From: JANXQG01 sp963780045
GTDB lineage: Bacteria > Planctomycetota > Planctomycetia > Pirellulales > Thermoguttaceae
Assembly: GCA_963780045.1 (NCBI GenBank)
Contig: CAVZZZ010000001.1
Location: 124,001-188,000 of the forward strand
Direction of reading: 5' to 3'
DNA length: 64,000 nucleotides
Shown one piece after another: positions 63,719 through 64,000 of this stretch. A model generated the notes under the pieces. That model was given only the letters and a program-made list of their open reading frames with translations. It did no database searches and was not told the DNA's origin. Each line of letters starts with the position of its first letter. Position 1 is the first letter of the stretch. Made by a program: the position numbers and the translations under genes.

Positions 63719-64000
63719 ATGAGCGGTGCGCCCCATCCTGTCGCCAACGCTTCCGCGGAGCGTGTTTCAGGCACGCTCTCCGACGCCGTTGCCCGGCACC
63801 GGGCAGGCGATCTTCCCGCCGCTGCGCATTTACAACGCGATCTTGGAACGCGAGCCGGATAACCCCGAAGCGCTTCACCTGTTCGGAGTCTTGCGCCATC
63901 AACAAGGCGACCACGCCGCGGCGGTCCGCGAGATTGGGCGGGCGGTTGCCCTGCAGCCAAACAACCCGGCCTTCCACGCCAACATGGCCGAGGCGTATCG
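63719..64000 (+). CDS. TPR-repeat protein, partial (runs off the right edge; frameshifted)
   Basis: ATG 63719 begins MSGAPHPVANASAERVSGTL then VARHRAGDLPAA. Near 63830 the frame changes and TPR motifs follow: IYNAILEREPDNPEALHLFG, VLRHQQGDHAAAVREIGRAV, ALQPNNPAFHANMAEAYR. This start is typical of large planctomycete and proteobacterial TPR proteins with a C-terminal glycosyltransferase (SPINDLY-like) or sulfotransferase domain, which would lie beyond the window. Confidence 0.75.

Overview
The window looks like chromosome of a planctomycete, most likely Pirellulales or a close relative. The evidence is an ECF sigma factor paired with a FecR/LamG membrane protein, secreted autotransporter-type beta-strand-repeat proteins (one with a PEP-CTERM anchor), a protein kinase of planctomycete build, a DUF1571 protein, ThuA, and small membrane proteins that begin with a RFSL/RFQF..LL signature. 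GC content is high throughout. This placement is inferred from gene content only.

Layout. 1-7.2 kb: a huge secreted repeat protein running off the left edge (minus strand), then FecR/LamG and its sigma factor. 7.3-30.3 kb: an accessory region with three insertion sequences (IS630, IS3, IS66), gene remnants, a dispersed intergenic repeat, many small orphan genes (two divergent paralogues, a VWA gene coupled to tiny ORFs, a compact ChlI-like ATPase, a Cys-rich acidic protein), some ordinary enzymes (RidA, SDR, O-methyltransferase, MgtC) and a PEP-CTERM protein. It stops at a tRNA-Ala gene whose 3' end faces it. 30.4-38.3 kb: OmpA-like lipoprotein, ThuA, kinase, a large secreted protein. 38.3-39.0 kb: a broken ORF6N gene with palindromic operator-like repeats. 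39.1-47.2 kb: MoxR, DUF58 and DUF4129 genes, with a DUF2868/DUF3482 GTPase pair inserted between MoxR and DUF58. 47.3-54.4 kb: a lipoprotein, DUF1579, YidC (with a PDZ domain), a phosphoesterase, TsaB and a DNA alkyltransferase. 54.4-58.1 kb: ATP-grasp/alpha-E fusion with a transglutaminase. 58-64 kb: methyltransferase, PAC2, alpha/beta hydrolase, DUF1571, MBL-fold hydrolase and the start of a TPR protein.

Two patterns cut across the window. First, about 20 single-site frameshifts break otherwise intact genes; most are repaired by adding one base, so uncorrected deletion errors in the assembly are the first explanation. Such genes are annotated here as single features with the break position given. 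Second, five hairpin elements of about 80-110 bp, built from 7-8 bp units with a near-inverted copy, lie scattered in the window. Three sit inside reading frames and are translated, much like Rickettsia palindromic elements.

No complete new defence or biosynthetic system could be proven. The best candidates for something undescribed are the intragenic hairpin family, the VWA cassette with divergent small paralogues, the PDZ-containing YidC and the compact ChlI-like ATPase.
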